8,746 nt of DNA from Phocaeicola_A sp963652075 (GTDB taxonomy: Bacteria; Bacteroidota; Bacteroidia; Bacteroidales; Bacteroidaceae), in NCBI GenBank assembly GCA_963652075.1, contig CAVJRQ010000010.1, forward strand, positions 1-8,746, in the 5' to 3' direction. The translations under genes and the position numbers were made by a program. Positions 7,791-8,746 of this stretch are shown here, piece by piece; the first letter of the stretch is position 1; the number at the start of each line of letters is the position of its first letter. The notes under the pieces are model-generated. The model was not told the DNA's origin. It searched no databases and saw only the letters and a program-made list of their open reading frames with translations.

Positions 7791-8531
7791 ATGGAGAGTG
7801 TTAAGCAAAGAAGAACGATACGGAAATATGCCGACAAGGATGTGGAACCGACATTGCTGAACCAACTGTTGGAGGAGTCTTCGCGGGCATCTACCATGGG
7901 AAACCTGCAACTCTACAGTGTGGTAGTCACCCGCGACAAGGAGATGAAACAGCGTCTGGCACCCGCCCATTTCAACCAACCCATGGTGACGCAAGCCCCT
8001 GCGGTGCTGACTTTCTGTGCCGACTTCCATCGCACCACCGTGTGGTGCAACGAACGCAAGGCCGTGCCGGGATACGACAACTTCCTCTCGTTTATCAACG
8101 CCTCCATCGACACCTTGTTGCTGGCGCAGACTTTCTGTACCTTGGCGGAGGAGAAAGGACTTGGAATCTGTTATTTGGGAACGACCGTCTATTGTCCCGA
8201 CTTGATTATTAAGGAACTCCAACTGCCTCGTTTGGTGATGCCGGTTACCACCGTCACCGTAGGTTATCCGGCGGAGCATCCCGCACAGACCGACCGGCTG
8301 CCGTTGGCCGCTTTCGTCCACGAGGAGACCTACCGCGACTATACCCGTGCCGACATCGACCGCCTCTACGCCTACAAGGAGTCGCTCGATGAGAACAAGT
8401 TTTTCATTAAAGAAAACAACAAGGAGACCTTGGCGCAAGTCTTCACCGATGTCCGCTACACCAAGAGGGACAACGAAGCCATGTCCGCCACCTTCTTGCA
8501 AACCCTCAAGCAACAAGGTTTTCTGGAGTGA
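7791..8531 (+). CDS. NfsA/FRP-type FMN-dependent nitroreductase family oxidoreductase
   Basis: Predicted cytoplasmic homodimeric flavoprotein that passes electrons from NAD(P)H via FMN to nitro compounds, quinones or flavins; the natural substrate cannot be read from sequence. The 246-aa length fits the NfsA/FRP branch. Seen: the N-terminal FMN-phosphate motif RRTIRKY (7-13), SSRASTMGNLQLYSVV (30-45) lining the flavin, GLGICYLGT (123-131), VTVGYPAE (155-162), and the C-terminal family tail RYTKRDNEAMSATFLQTL (222-239) ending in KQQGF. ATG at 7791 is the natural start because the RRTIRKY motif follows immediately, and a -7 element sits 28 bp upstream. It is divergent from addA, sharing a 149-bp control region, and appears monocistronic. 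A weak GAACC/GGTTC hairpin (8536-8549) and then the right-hand repeat array follow the stop. Confidence 0.93.
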   Translation: MESVKQRRTIRKYADKDVEPTLLNQLLEESSRASTMGNLQLYSVVVTRDKEMKQRLAPAHFNQPMVTQAPAVLTFCADFHRTTVWCNERKAVPGYDNFLSFINASIDTLLLAQTFCTLAEEKGLGICYLGTTVYCPDLIIKELQLPRLVMPVTTVTVGYPAEHPAQTDRLPLAAFVHEETYRDYTRADIDRLYAYKESLDENKFFIKENNKETLAQVFTDVRYTKRDNEAMSATFLQTLKQQGFLE

Positions 8532-8550
8532 AAGAGAACCCATAGGTTCA

Positions 8551-8674
8551 CGCAAGCGGTTGCACCTGCCAACGTAAGTACTTACACCTGCCAACGTAAG
8601 TACTTACATGAGCCAACGTAAGTACTTACATCGGGCAACGTAAGTACTTGCGTGGACACACGTAAGGTGTACCG
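8551..8674 (+). repeat. Right array: four intact and two degenerate 22-bp palindromic repeat units
   Basis: CGTAAGTACTT begins at 8573, 8595, 8617 and 8639, exactly 22 bp apart. In-register degenerate units begin at 8551 (CGCAAGCGGTTGCA) and 8661 (CGTAAGGTGTACCG). Spacers are 8 bp, and the three at 8565-8572, 8587-8594 and 8609-8616 end in GCCAA; the fourth ends in GGCAA. Positions 8571-8652 match the reverse complement of 123-204 at about 73 of 82 positions with no gaps, spacers included. The array starts 19-41 bp after the nitroreductase stop, depending on whether the degenerate unit is counted. Function unknown. Confidence 0.95.
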
Positions 8675-8746
8675 CACGAACGGACTTTGACTCCATAGAC
8701 CGTTGATTTTTCAACAGCTGGTTAACGGCTGGTCAATGGTCGGTTA
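8675..8746. other. Non-coding tail with a small hairpin and an imperfect 11-bp tandem repeat
   Basis: No gene is visible. GTTGA-TTTT-TCAAC (8702-8715) can form a 5-bp hairpin. It is followed by GCTGGTTAACG (8717-8727) and GCTGGTCAATG (8728-8738), which match at 9 of 11 positions; a possible third, diverged copy runs off the window end. This could be part of the control region of a gene beyond the edge. Confidence 0.3.

Noticed and set aside
7177..7860. 227-aa + strand frame running over the addA 5' end and into the nitroreductase start
   Set aside because: It overlaps the addA N-terminus and its promoter region and reads the nitroreductase start in another frame; no domain is recognisable.
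8536..8549. Intrinsic terminator directly after the nitroreductase
   Set aside because: The stem is only 5 bp (GAACC/GGTTC) and no T-run follows, so it is too weak to call.
7665..8594. 309-aa open frame opposite the nitroreductase
   Set aside because: It is antisense to a well-supported enzyme gene, begins inside the repeat array, and its translation shows no recognisable domain.
123..8652. Transposon or integrative element bounded by inverted repeats
   Set aside because: The interior holds housekeeping genes and no transposase or integrase. The ends are tandem arrays rather than single terminal repeats, and no target duplication is visible.
8551..8674. CRISPR array
   Set aside because: The period is only 22 bp with 8-bp spacers, spacers are shared between the two arrays, and no cas gene is in the window.

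Overview
The window looks like a chromosomal housekeeping region of a Bacteroidota member, most likely Bacteroides or a close relative. This rests on the gene content (a Bacteroidota-type AddA/AddB pair), TAnnTTTG-like -7 promoter elements, leaders without a clear Shine-Dalgarno sequence, and a tRNA whose CCA end is not encoded. The coding regions are GC-rich by eye. There is no transposase, integrase, phage gene or cas gene.

Layout, left to right: the 3' two-thirds of a tRNA-Gly(GCC) on the + strand with an intrinsic terminator (1-89); an array of four 22-bp palindromic repeat units (123-204); a divergent UDP-GlcNAc 2-epimerase (WecB) family gene on the - strand (253-1344); a 244-bp intergenic stretch with a candidate promoter and a hairpin; the - strand operon addA (4462-7641) then addB (1589-4447), 14 bp apart; a 149-bp divergent intergenic region containing a perfect 18-bp palindrome; a + strand NfsA/FRP-type nitroreductase (7791-8531); and a second array of the same 22-bp units (8551-8674), followed by about 70 bp with no recognisable gene.

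AddA and AddB should form the RecBCD-type helicase-nuclease that processes double-strand DNA ends for RecA-dependent recombination. AddA keeps all helicase motifs and a nuclease domain. AddB keeps a nuclease domain and a four-cysteine iron-sulfur signature but shows no Walker A motif. The nitroreductase is divergently transcribed and probably functionally separate.

The most unusual signal is the pair of 22-bp arrays. They match at about 73 of 82 positions without gaps when one is inverted. Each begins about 40-50 bp past the stop codon of a gene and has the same orientation relative to that gene. This suggests a dispersed 3'-flanking element, possibly an array of dimer-binding sites on one DNA face or a structured 3' UTR. 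The second notable point is that the WecB-like protein has lost most of the family's catalytic residues while keeping its fold motifs, so it may be a pseudoenzyme or have a changed reaction.
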